Below are positions 1 to 6,654 of a DNA stretch of 18,294 bases, one piece after another. The stretch lies in the NCBI GenBank assembly GCA_002373205.1, contig DFJV01000041.1:5652-23945 (forward strand). The letters are read 5' to 3'. The notes below the pieces were generated by a model, which had not been told where the DNA came from, ran no database searches, and saw nothing but the letters and a program-made list of their open reading frames with translations. This DNA is from Treponema sp. UBA3662 (GTDB taxonomy: Bacteria; Spirochaetota; Spirochaetia; Treponematales; Treponemataceae). Within the stretch, counting starts at the first letter, position 1, and each line of letters begins with the position of its first letter. The position numbers were made by a program, and so were the translations under genes.

Positions 1-148
1 CCGCGAAGCGAGTCAGATACCTTGTTTCCGCGCTCGGCTTTTTTGATGCGTTTACTGCCGGGAATGGAAGTGCTTTCGTGTTAATATTTTCTTTTACTAC
101 TTTTTATTAAGATTTCAACTTGCCTTTTGCATACATGTTTTATGCTAA
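1..148. other. Left-edge segment, possible tail of an upstream gene
   Basis: Two forward frames are open from the window edge. One reaches TAA at 82-84, the other TAA at 108-110. Neither short peptide is recognisable, so it cannot be said which, if either, is the end of an upstream coding region. The stretch from about 80 to 148 is AT-rich and precedes the methyltransferase gene, so it could hold a promoter. A weak pair, TTGCCT at 120-125 and TATGCT at 141-146, has a short 15-bp spacer and is not convincing. Confidence 0.25.
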
Positions 149-184
149 TTGACCATAAGCCGTCTACGTGCTAAATTGTTCTAC

Positions 185-1324
185 ATGGGATACAAAAACA
201 GCAAGGCCGACGGCGATCCGGCTTACCTTACAGAAAACAGCTACAAAACCGATAACATACGCGCTGTAGACGCAAAGTTTGAAGCGCAAAAAATTGCATT
301 CGCACCGCTTTCATTTCAGGCAATAAAATCCATGCTTGATTTAGGACTAATGCAGTTAATAGAAGATGCCGGTGACCAAGGAATTTCTCCTGATGAACTT
401 GCAGAAAAATCCGGCGTAAGCCTTTACGGCATAAACGTGCTTTGCGAAATGGCGCTTGGCATGAACGTAATAAAATTATCAAAAGACTCTTCCGTTCAAA
501 AAGAAAAATTCACCTTGGGAAAAATAGGCTGGATGCTTTTGGAAGATGAATGCACACGGGCAAATTTTTATTTTACCGCAGACATTTGCTACCAGGGTGC
601 ATTCAGCATGACAGAATCAATCCGTAACTCAAAGCCAGAAGGCCTAAAAGTTTTTGGCAGCCAGTGGACAACAATCTACGAAGCACTTTCTTCACTTCCG
701 CAAAAAGAAAAAAAGAGCTGGTTCACTTTTGACCACTTCTATTCAGACATAGCATTTCCCCAGGCACTTTCCATTGTTTTTAAGAACAAGCCCCAGACCT
801 TGGTGGACATTGGCGGCAACACTGCAAAATGGGCAATCCTCTGCTGCAAGCACGACCCGGATGTAAAAGTTACAATCGTAGACTTGCCAGGACAAACGGC
901 AGTAGCAGAAAAGAATGCAGCTGAACAGGGCTTTGCATCCAGAATAGGAACTTATTCAGGCAACGTTCTTAGAGAAGAAACAACGCTTCCAAAAAATCCT
1001 GATGCCTTTTGGATGAGCCAGTTCCTTGACTGCTTCTCCCTGCACCAGATTACAAAGATTTCCAAAAAGATTTGCGAGGCATCATCCAAATCCACAAAAA
1101 CTTATGTCCTTGAACCTTTGTGGGACAAGCAGAAGTTTGCGGGCAACGCATACAGCCTACAGGCAACGTCGCTCTACTTTACCTGCATGGCAAACGGCAA
1201 CAGCAAGATGTACCGTTCAAAAGAGCTGATAGACGCAATAGAAGCAGGCGGTCTAAAGCTTTCCAATGAATACGATGAACTTGGGGCAAACAGCTACACC
1301 CTCCTTGAATTTAGGAAGGCATGA
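185..1324 (+). CDS. SAM-dependent methyltransferase (Methyltransf_2-like), probable polyene cluster enzyme
   Basis: Predicted to transfer a methyl group from S-adenosylmethionine to a small aromatic or polyketide-like substrate in the cytosol. Counting from the ATG at 185 (379 residues), an N-terminal winged-helix/dimerisation region lies at about 33-118. The SAM-binding motif I is VDIGGNTAKW at about 207-216, followed by the acidic strand IVDLPGQ at about 231-237. This two-domain plan is that of the Methyltransf_2 O-methyltransferases. A TTG at 149 is an in-frame alternative start adding 12 residues; neither start has a clear Shine-Dalgarno sequence, so the N-terminus is uncertain. The stop overlaps the next start (ATGA), so the two genes are translationally coupled. 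Methyltransferases of this type accompany half-ketosynthases and acyltransferases in aryl-polyene and flexirubin clusters; the exact substrate cannot be read from the sequence. Confidence 0.82.
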   Translation: MGYKNSKADGDPAYLTENSYKTDNIRAVDAKFEAQKIAFAPLSFQAIKSMLDLGLMQLIEDAGDQGISPDELAEKSGVSLYGINVLCEMALGMNVIKLSKDSSVQKEKFTLGKIGWMLLEDECTRANFYFTADICYQGAFSMTESIRNSKPEGLKVFGSQWTTIYEALSSLPQKEKKSWFTFDHFYSDIAFPQALSIVFKNKPQTLVDIGGNTAKWAILCCKHDPDVKVTIVDLPGQTAVAEKNAAEQGFASRIGTYSGNVLREETTLPKNPDAFWMSQFLDCFSLHQITKISKKICEASSKSTKTYVLEPLWDKQKFAGNAYSLQATSLYFTCMANGNSKMYRSKELIDAIEAGGLKLSNEYDELGANSYTLLEFRKA

Positions 1325-2037
1325 TGGAAAGGACAATCTACGCATCCTGTCCTGTATGCTGGGCACCCGGAATGCAGACGGAGCAAGACTGGAAAGATTT
1401 TGCGCAAGGCAAAAAAGAAATTGAGCGCACACAAGAAGCCCCCAAGCTGGAATTTACCACTCCACTTTTTAGGAGAAGGCTTGGGCAGCTTTGCAGGATG
1501 ACGGTGCAGGTTGTGCACGATTCAATAGAAAGGTTTGGCATAAAAGACCTTCCCATTCTTTTTACCTCGGTATACGGAGAAATAAACCGCGAATTTACGA
1601 TTGACCGTTCCGTTATTACAGAAGGAAGTGTTATGCCGGCAGCATTTTCACTTTCTACATTCAACGCCCCAGTTGCCTTAGCAACGATTGCCATGGCAAC
1701 TCTCCAATGCGGAATAAAATCAGGATACGAAGTTGTCTTTCCTTCCAAAGGAAATTTTTCTTACGCATTACAGGCAGCAGAAGCATCTGTCTTTGGCGGA
1801 AAGCAGGACAAGATTCTTTTTGTATACGGCGACGAGCTTTTTCCACAAGAGTACGATTCAATTAAAAGCGTAACAGAAGGAAATATTCCAATTCCAAACA
1901 TTCCACTTGCCTTTGCCCTTGTTATAGGGAAGACCCCTCTGGAAAATTGTTCAGGAGTAAAATTCAATTCAAAAGATTTTACTTCCAAAAAGACCCCACT
2001 TGATTTTTTAAAAATGCTTCTTAACGCAAACAGGTGA
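1321..2037 (+). CDS. Beta-ketoacyl synthase N-terminal-like / chain-length-factor-like protein
   Basis: A 238-residue protein resembling the Ketoacyl-synt_2 family, the half-length ketosynthase-like proteins of aryl-polyene clusters. Visible landmarks are FRRRLGQLCRM at 50-60, a strand and loop LFTSVYGEINR at 80-90, and PAAFSLSTFNAP at 106-117, which matches the family's 'P.aFSlS.hNa' core. The normal thiolase-fold active-site Cys-His-His set is not apparent, and the length is little more than half of a FabF-type enzyme. A structural or chain-length role beside a full ketosynthase encoded elsewhere is therefore more likely than independent catalysis. It starts at ATG 1321, overlapping the methyltransferase stop by four bases; a second ATG at 1324 is possible. 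Family assignment is from remembered motifs, so the pathway role is an inference from its neighbours. Confidence 0.72.
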   Translation: MMERTIYASCPVCWAPGMQTEQDWKDFAQGKKEIERTQEAPKLEFTTPLFRRRLGQLCRMTVQVVHDSIERFGIKDLPILFTSVYGEINREFTIDRSVITEGSVMPAAFSLSTFNAPVALATIAMATLQCGIKSGYEVVFPSKGNFSYALQAAEASVFGGKQDKILFVYGDELFPQEYDSIKSVTEGNIPIPNIPLAFALVIGKTPLENCSGVKFNSKDFTSKKTPLDFLKMLLNANR

Positions 2038-2045
2038 TTTCTTCT

Positions 2046-2903
2046 ATGAAAAGCAAGAAAAAAATGAGTCAGGAAGAAATAGATGAACTCAAAAAGCGCT
2101 ACTCACACGACGACTTGCCGCCTGTAAAAAACTGGCCGCTTTACATTTATTACAACCTGCTTAGGATTTTTAGCTTTGTGCTTGTAGGAACAGGAGCAAT
2201 CCTTATAGCCCTGCTTGTTGAGCCAATACTAATTCTTGGCGGAAAGAAAAAATTCAAAACAAGGTCTAGAAAAGTAATCTCTGCCACATTCAATTTTTTT
2301 ATAAACCTTGTAAGCATATTGGGAGGAAGCAAATACAAATTCCACGGAAAGGAAAAGCTGCTTGACGCAAAGGGAAAAATTATTGTAGCAAACCATCCTT
2401 CCTACATTGACGTTGTCTATCTTATAGCTTGCATAAAAAATGCAGACTGTATAATCCGCGGAACCTTGGCAAAGTCTGTTTTTGCGGGGGTGGCAAGACC
2501 GCTTTACATAATGAACACTGTTGGCAATCAGGAAATGCTTGACCTTTCAAAAAAATCTTTGGAAGAAGGTGCAAACATAATCATCTTTCCAGAAGGAACC
2601 CGCACGCCAAGGCACGGAACAAACCAGTTCAAGAGGGGTGCCGCCCGCATAGCATTAAACGCAAACTGTTCAATCATTCCTGTTTACATAGGGGGAAGCG
2701 ACAAGTACGGGCTTGGCAAACACGACCCTGCATTTTCCTACCTGCACGAAGGCCACTACGTTTTTGACATACACGTTCTGGATGAAATAAAAATAGAAGA
2801 ATACAAAGACATGGAAGCACAGATTGCAGCCCGAAGGATTACGGAAAGGATTCACAAGGAAATTGCAGACACTGCCATGGCCGTTGACGGAAGGATTGTA
2901 TAA
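2046..2903 (+). CDS. 1-acyl-glycerol-phosphate acyltransferase-like (PlsC/LPLAT) membrane protein
   Basis: Predicted to transfer an acyl chain from acyl-ACP or acyl-CoA to a hydroxyl acceptor at the inner face of the membrane. From the ATG at 2046 (285 residues) it has a basic N-terminus, a hydrophobic segment at about 40-63, and the two diagnostic LPLAT motifs: HPSYID (catalytic His117 and Asp122) and FPEGTR at about 181-186. The start at 2046 is preferred because AGGTGA lies eight bases upstream, a near-perfect Shine-Dalgarno formed across the preceding gene's stop; an in-frame GTG at 2034 would overlap that gene by four bases. The family includes PlsC, but aryl-polyene and flexirubin clusters also carry such acyltransferases, which are thought to attach the polyene acid to a lipid. 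The preceding two genes favour that role here, although a housekeeping phospholipid role cannot be excluded. Confidence 0.83.
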   Translation: MKSKKKMSQEEIDELKKRYSHDDLPPVKNWPLYIYYNLLRIFSFVLVGTGAILIALLVEPILILGGKKKFKTRSRKVISATFNFFINLVSILGGSKYKFHGKEKLLDAKGKIIVANHPSYIDVVYLIACIKNADCIIRGTLAKSVFAGVARPLYIMNTVGNQEMLDLSKKSLEEGANIIIFPEGTRTPRHGTNQFKRGAARIALNANCSIIPVYIGGSDKYGLGKHDPAFSYLHEGHYVFDIHVLDEIKIEEYKDMEAQIAARRITERIHKEIADTAMAVDGRIV

Positions 2904-2905
2904 AA

Positions 2906-3757
2906 ATGAAAAGAAAAATATGCACATTCATCTTTATGCTTTTCCTGTTGAATTCAATCTGGTGTAAAAAATACAGCATCTACATTTGGAGCGGAATAAA
3001 ATCCATGCGGGGGGAAAGGGTTCTGATGGAAGTGAACATTCCAGAAAACCCAAATGGAACTGCCGTAATAATTTGCCCCGGTGGAAGCTACCATCACCTT
3101 GGCATTTTTAACGAGGGAAGGACAAGCGCGAAGTGGTTCAATTCCAATGGGGTTACCACATGCCTTTTATGGTACCGCGTGGCAAAAAACAACTACCACT
3201 ACCCCGCACAGATGCAGGACATTCAAAGGGCAATTCAACTTGTTAGGGAAAACCCGTATTTTTACAAGGCAAACAAGGTTGGCGTAATAGGATATTCTGC
3301 CGGTGGACACCTTGCGGCATGGAGCGGAATGTTTGGAGGAAGGACTAACGAGCTAAAAAAAATCGGAATAGAAACAAGTGCAAACCTTACGCCTGACTTT
3401 GTAATTCCTGTATACCCGGTTGTCTCCATGCAGGATGACATTGGCCACAAGTGGAGCAGAAAAAGCTTGCTTGGAAAAAATCCTTCCCAGCAAAAAAAAG
3501 ATTTGTTTTCTCTGGAGCTTCAGGTTCCAAAGAACATGCCGCCAACATATCTTGTTGCCTGCCGCGATGACCCTGTTGTTCTTTTTGAAAACAGCGTAAG
3601 GCTTAGCAAGGCTCTGGAAGAAGCCGGTGCAGACTTTGTCTTTAAGCAATATCCAGAAGGAGGCCACGGCTTTGGAATGGTAAATAACAAGTTCCTAAAA
3701 AAATACCGCTGGAACGAGGAACTAAAGGAATGGCTTTTGGCAAAAGGCTTTATGTAA
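2906..3757 (+). CDS. Exported alpha/beta hydrolase (esterase/lipase family, BD-FAE-like)
   Basis: A 283-residue serine hydrolase of the alpha/beta fold, probably an esterase acting outside the cytoplasm. Residues 5-19 form a short hydrophobic stretch after a basic MKRK start, consistent with a signal peptide; Cys20 directly after it could be a loose spirochaetal lipobox. The oxyanion-hole motif is CPGGSY at 57-62, the nucleophile elbow is GYSAGG with Ser131, the acid is probably Asp222 in RDDPVV, and the base is His254 in GGHGFG. All catalytic residues are therefore present. The overall pattern is that of the acetyl-xylan/feruloyl esterase-like Aes group. The start is two bases after the acyltransferase stop, with AGGA upstream, so it is cotranscribed with the three preceding genes. 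Whether it acts on the polyene lipid or is an unrelated carbohydrate esterase cannot be told. Confidence 0.8.
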   Translation: MKRKICTFIFMLFLLNSIWCKKYSIYIWSGIKSMRGERVLMEVNIPENPNGTAVIICPGGSYHHLGIFNEGRTSAKWFNSNGVTTCLLWYRVAKNNYHYPAQMQDIQRAIQLVRENPYFYKANKVGVIGYSAGGHLAAWSGMFGGRTNELKKIGIETSANLTPDFVIPVYPVVSMQDDIGHKWSRKSLLGKNPSQQKKDLFSLELQVPKNMPPTYLVACRDDPVVLFENSVRLSKALEEAGADFVFKQYPEGGHGFGMVNNKFLKKYRWNEELKEWLLAKGFM

Positions 3758-3763
3758 AAGCCT
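3745..3763 (-). terminator. Hairpin between convergent hydrolase and hisF genes
   Basis: A perfect 7-bp inverted repeat, AGGCTTT / AAAGCCT, with a 5-base loop spans the end of the hydrolase gene. Read on the minus strand it is followed by four Ts, so it could be a weak intrinsic terminator for hisHF. On the plus strand there is no T-run. Confidence 0.45.
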
Positions 3764-3780
3764 AATGCCTGCCAAGATTT

Positions 3781-4545
3781 CTAAAGCCTTACCGGAACTC
3801 CGCTCTTGTCCAATTCAGTTTTTATGCTTCCCACGGTGTATTCACCTGAATGAACCATGCTTGCAATGAGGGCAGCATCGGCATTTCCTTGCGTAAGGAC
3901 TTTTTCCAGGTGCTCAACTTTTCCGCCGCCACCGCTTGCAATTACAGGAACAGGAACATTGTCCGCAATCAGTTTTGTAAGCTCAATGTCGTAGCCGTTT
4001 CTTGTTCCGTCCGCATCCATTGAATTCAAAACGATTTCTCCGGCACCAAGTTCAACGCCCCGCTTTGCCCAATCAAGTGCATCAAGACCTGTGTCCACGC
4101 GGCCACCGTTTATTGTAGTGCCAAAACCGCTCGGCTTTGAAGGATCACGCCGCACGTCCATGCCAAGAACTATGCACTGATTTCCAAAAATTCTTGCGCC
4201 CTCGCTTATAAGTTCAGGATGCTTTACGGCCTGGGAATTAAGCGAAACTTTTTCGGCACCGGCAAGGATTGTTGAACGGATGTCGTCCAAAGTTCCAATG
4301 CCACCGCCAACGCAGAACGGAATAAATATTTTTGATGCCACGCGGGAAATAAGGTCAAGGATTGGGCCCCTTCCCCTTGCGCTTGCCATTATGTCGTAGA
4401 AAACAAGTTCGTCTACACCCTGGCTGTAGTATTCAGCGGCCATGTCTACAGGATCGCCTATGTCTATGTTGTTCTGGAATTTTACGCCTTTTGTAGTACG
4501 GCCGTCTTTTACGTCAAGGCAGATGATGATTCTTTTTTTTAGCAT
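3781..4545 (-). CDS. hisF: Imidazole glycerol phosphate synthase, cyclase subunit HisF
   Basis: HisF uses ammonia delivered by HisH to convert PRFAR into imidazole glycerol phosphate and AICAR, the fifth step of histidine biosynthesis, in the cytosol. The 254-residue length is typical. The catalytic aspartates are Asp11 in ICLDVKDG and Asp130 in LGMDVRR, both at canonical positions of the TIM barrel. The phosphate-binding segments CVGGGI at 78-83 and IASGGGG near residue 206 are intact. The usual strand-2 'DITAS' motif reads DIMAS here, a mild variant. The start is fixed by a strong GGGAGGTG Shine-Dalgarno seven bases upstream. The first bases overlap the end of hisH by seven, as expected for subunits made in equal amounts. 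The gene lies convergent to the hydrolase gene. Confidence 0.97.
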   Translation of the reverse strand: MLKKRIIICLDVKDGRTTKGVKFQNNIDIGDPVDMAAEYYSQGVDELVFYDIMASARGRGPILDLISRVASKIFIPFCVGGGIGTLDDIRSTILAGAEKVSLNSQAVKHPELISEGARIFGNQCIVLGMDVRRDPSKPSGFGTTINGGRVDTGLDALDWAKRGVELGAGEIVLNSMDADGTRNGYDIELTKLIADNVPVPVIASGGGGKVEHLEKVLTQGNADAALIASMVHSGEYTVGSIKTELDKSGVPVRL

Positions 4546-5234
4546 TGGGCACCTCCCTTTAAATCTGATGCCAAGTCGGACAAAACATAATTGCGCAAAA
4601 TGGCAAGTCCCGGTTTTCCAGATTTTTCCGGGTGAAACTGGCAGGCAGAAATATTGTCCTGTTCCACGATTGCTGGAACCATGGTACCGTAGTGGGCATA
4701 TCCCTTTATAACTTCGGGCGAGTCAGGCTGAATTACATAGGAATGTACAAAATAAAAATCTGTCTTGTCGGCAACACCTTCTACGAGCTTTGTGCCACCG
4801 TTGCAGAAGGTTACGTCGTTCCAACCCATGTGGGGAACTTTTAGCGCATTGTGCAAAAGTGCAGATTCCCTGCATTCATCTTCATTTGGGCCGCGCTCCT
4901 TCCAAAGGGTTTCAAAGTGGCGGATTACCCCGGGAACAAGCCCCAGGCATTTTGTGTTGCTTTCTTCTGATTCATCAAAAATTATCTGGGCACCAAGACA
5001 AATTCCAAGAAGCTTCTTTTTGCTTTTTACCCAGTCTTTTAGGAAAGAGTCAAATCCACTTTCCTTTAGCTGCTGCATGGCATAAGCCGCTTCGCCTACA
5101 CCGGGAAAAATAATTCTGTCTACATTTTCCAAATCCTTGGGATTTTTTGAAAGCACATAGGGAGCCTTTAAATATGCAAGAGCCCGCTCAACACTTTTTA
5201 TGTTTCCGGCATTATAATCTACGATTCCAGTCAT
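4539..5234 (-). CDS. hisH: Imidazole glycerol phosphate synthase, glutaminase subunit HisH
   Basis: HisH is the class I glutamine amidotransferase that hydrolyses glutamine and channels ammonia to HisF. The nucleophile is Cys79 in GICLGAQ, the oxyanion strand is PGVG at 44-47, and the remaining triad members are His201 and Glu203 in QFHPEKSG. At 231 residues it is somewhat longer than the common size of about 200-210. The extra length appears to lie around 107-130, between the nucleophile elbow and the PHMGWN motif. It is the first gene of a two-gene unit with hisF. No Shine-Dalgarno precedes the ATG; instead a near-consensus promoter ends seven bases upstream, so the mRNA probably starts at the start codon. 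The other his genes are not in this window. Confidence 0.96.
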   Translation of the reverse strand: MTGIVDYNAGNIKSVERALAYLKAPYVLSKNPKDLENVDRIIFPGVGEAAYAMQQLKESGFDSFLKDWVKSKKKLLGICLGAQIIFDESEESNTKCLGLVPGVIRHFETLWKERGPNEDECRESALLHNALKVPHMGWNDVTFCNGGTKLVEGVADKTDFYFVHSYVIQPDSPEVIKGYAHYGTMVPAIVEQDNISACQFHPEKSGKPGLAILRNYVLSDLASDLKGGAQC

Positions 5235-5240
5235 ATTGCA

Positions 5241-5269
5241 ATTTTACCGACTGAAACACAAGGTGTCAA
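5241..5269 (-). promoter_or_regulatory. Near-consensus sigma-70 promoter of hisHF
   Basis: On the minus strand TTGACA (5264-5269) is separated by exactly 17 bases from TAAAAT (5241-5246). The seventh base after the -10 element is the A of the hisH ATG at 5234. The transcript would therefore be leaderless, leaving no room for a T-box, attenuator peptide or riboswitch. Confidence 0.75.
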
Positions 5270-5316
5270 CCGCAAACATGGAAGTCAGTTTTGGGCTATT
5301 TTCTTATGCAAAGCAA

Positions 5317-5466
5317 TCGGGAATCAGCTTTGGGCGCAACGGGAAGAAAAATATGGATGAAAATTCATTTGCGCGGAGCGACCGAAGGGAGCGAAAGTCC
5401 TATTACCGCGCACCATGAATTTTCAGCCAGATTTTTCTGGTAGTGGAGCCCAAAACTGATTCCCGA
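5317..5466. repeat. 150-bp imperfect palindrome in the hisH-aroC gap
   Basis: This holds most of the 306-bp intergenic gap. The outer arms at 5317-5335 and 5448-5466 match at 18 of 19 positions. Inside them GAAAAAT (5346-5352) pairs with ATTTTTC (5431-5437), an 11-bp arm at 5358-5368 pairs perfectly with 5415-5425, and GCGCGG (5371-5376) pairs with CCGCGC (5406-5411). The loop is about 29 bases. A partial copy of the outer arm (TCAGTTTTGGGCT) also lies just to the left at about 5285-5297. No target-site duplication or protein is evident. It resembles a MITE-like or extragenic palindromic element and could form a long hairpin in DNA or RNA. Confidence 0.8.
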
Positions 5467-5485
5467 TGTCAATAACAAACACGCA

Positions 5486-5514
5486 TTGAAAAGTAACTGC
5501 ATTTCCATTAAAAT
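5486..5514 (+). promoter_or_regulatory. Sigma-70-type promoter of aroC
   Basis: TTGAAA (5486-5491), a 17-base spacer and TAAAAT (5509-5514) form a good promoter. The predicted start near 5521 gives a leader of about 20 bases that contains the AGGAAG Shine-Dalgarno just before the aroC ATG. Confidence 0.7.
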
Positions 5515-5540
5515 AAGGATAAGAATTTAAGGAAGAAATT

Positions 5541-6641
5541 ATGTCTGGTAATACATTTGGGGAAATTTTTAGGGTAACGACTTTTGGAGAGAGCCATGGA
5601 GTTGGGCTGGGATGCATTGTAGACGGTTGCCCGGCTGGCATTGAATTTGACGCTGACTTTTTGCAGAGCGAGATGAACAGAAGAAAGCCGGGTGCAAAAC
5701 AAAAAGATTCGAGCGGAAAAGAAATTTTCAATTCATCTGTTACGGCAAGAAGCGAAGACGACAAGGCAGAAGTTTTAAGCGGTGTCTTTGAAGGTAAAAC
5801 AGAAGGAACACCGATTGCAATCGTAATTCAAAACACAAGCCAAATTTCCAAAGACTACAGCAAGATAAAAGACAAGTTCCGTCCGGGACATGCAGACTGG
5901 ACCTACTTTGCAAAATACGGCTTCCGTGACTACAGGGGAGGCGGACGTTCAAGCGGCAGGGAAACCGCGGCAAGGGTTGCGGCTGGAGCAGTTGCAAAAA
6001 TGTTCCTTAGCCAAAAGGGAATCAGTGTAAAGGCCTACACAAAAAAAGCGGCAGGAATTGAATGCACAAAATTCAACCTGGACGAAATAGAAAGAAATTC
6101 TCTTAGGGCACCAGACGCAGAAGCAGCAGCAAAAATGGAAGAAAGAATAGCAGCCTTCCGCAAAGAGGGAAATTCCTGCGGTGGAATAATTGAATGCGTA
6201 ATTCATGGTGTTCCAGCAGGACTTGGTGAACCTGTCTTTGACAAACTGGATGCTGAACTTGCAAAAGCCATGCTTTCCATAGGTGCTGTAAAAGGAATTG
6301 AATTTGGGCTTGGCTTTGAAGCGGCAGACACTACGGGAAAAGAAGACAACGACAACATGAGCGCTTCTCTTGGAAAGATTCAGTTTTTAACAAACAATGC
6401 AGGCGGTATACTTGGCGGAATGAGCCGGGGAGACGACATTGTTTTTCGCATTGCAGTAAAACCCGTACCCAGTATTTTTATTGAGCAGAAGACAGTGGAC
6501 ACTCAGTTCAACGACACTTCCATCCTTATTGAAGGAAGGCACGACGTTTGCCTTTGCCCACGCATTGTTCCCGTAGCAGAAGCCATGGCGGCACTTACGG
6601 TGGCAGACATGTATCTTAGAAACTTAGGCTCAAGGATTTAA
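5541..6641 (+). CDS. aroC: Chorismate synthase
   Basis: AroC removes phosphate from EPSP to give chorismate, using reduced FMN as cofactor; it is the last common step of aromatic amino-acid biosynthesis. The 366-residue length is typical of the shorter bacterial form. Family signatures are intact: GESHG at 16-20, the GHAD motif near 116-119 within a Lys/Arg-rich loop, the Gly/Arg-rich run YRGGGRSSGRETAAR at about 131-145, and GRHDVCLCPR near 333-342 before VPVAEAMAAL. AGGAAG eight or so bases upstream sets the start. A carboxypeptidase gene follows after 13 bases and is probably cotranscribed. If the upstream polyene cluster makes an aryl head group from an aromatic precursor, chorismate flux would be relevant, but nothing here links them directly. 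Confidence 0.97.
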   Translation: MSGNTFGEIFRVTTFGESHGVGLGCIVDGCPAGIEFDADFLQSEMNRRKPGAKQKDSSGKEIFNSSVTARSEDDKAEVLSGVFEGKTEGTPIAIVIQNTSQISKDYSKIKDKFRPGHADWTYFAKYGFRDYRGGGRSSGRETAARVAAGAVAKMFLSQKGISVKAYTKKAAGIECTKFNLDEIERNSLRAPDAEAAAKMEERIAAFRKEGNSCGGIIECVIHGVPAGLGEPVFDKLDAELAKAMLSIGAVKGIEFGLGFEAADTTGKEDNDNMSASLGKIQFLTNNAGGILGGMSRGDDIVFRIAVKPVPSIFIEQKTVDTQFNDTSILIEGRHDVCLCPRIVPVAEAMAALTVADMYLRNLGSRI

Positions 6642-6654
6642 TTAGGAAATAAAA

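Noticed and set aside
120..146. Promoter before the methyltransferase gene
   Set aside because: The TTGCCT/TATGCT pair has two mismatches in the -10 element and a 15-base spacer, too weak to list as a feature.
3081..3667. Open frames opposite or shifted within the hydrolase gene
   Set aside because: They are shadows of a gene with a complete catalytic triad and have no independent start signals.
5235..5270. T-box, his leader peptide or riboswitch before hisH
   Set aside because: The best promoter ends seven bases before the start codon, so there is no leader to hold such a structure.
5236..5418. Possible 60-residue gene between hisH and aroC
   Set aside because: It lies within one arm of the 150-bp palindrome and the hisH promoter, with no Shine-Dalgarno and no protein-like pattern.
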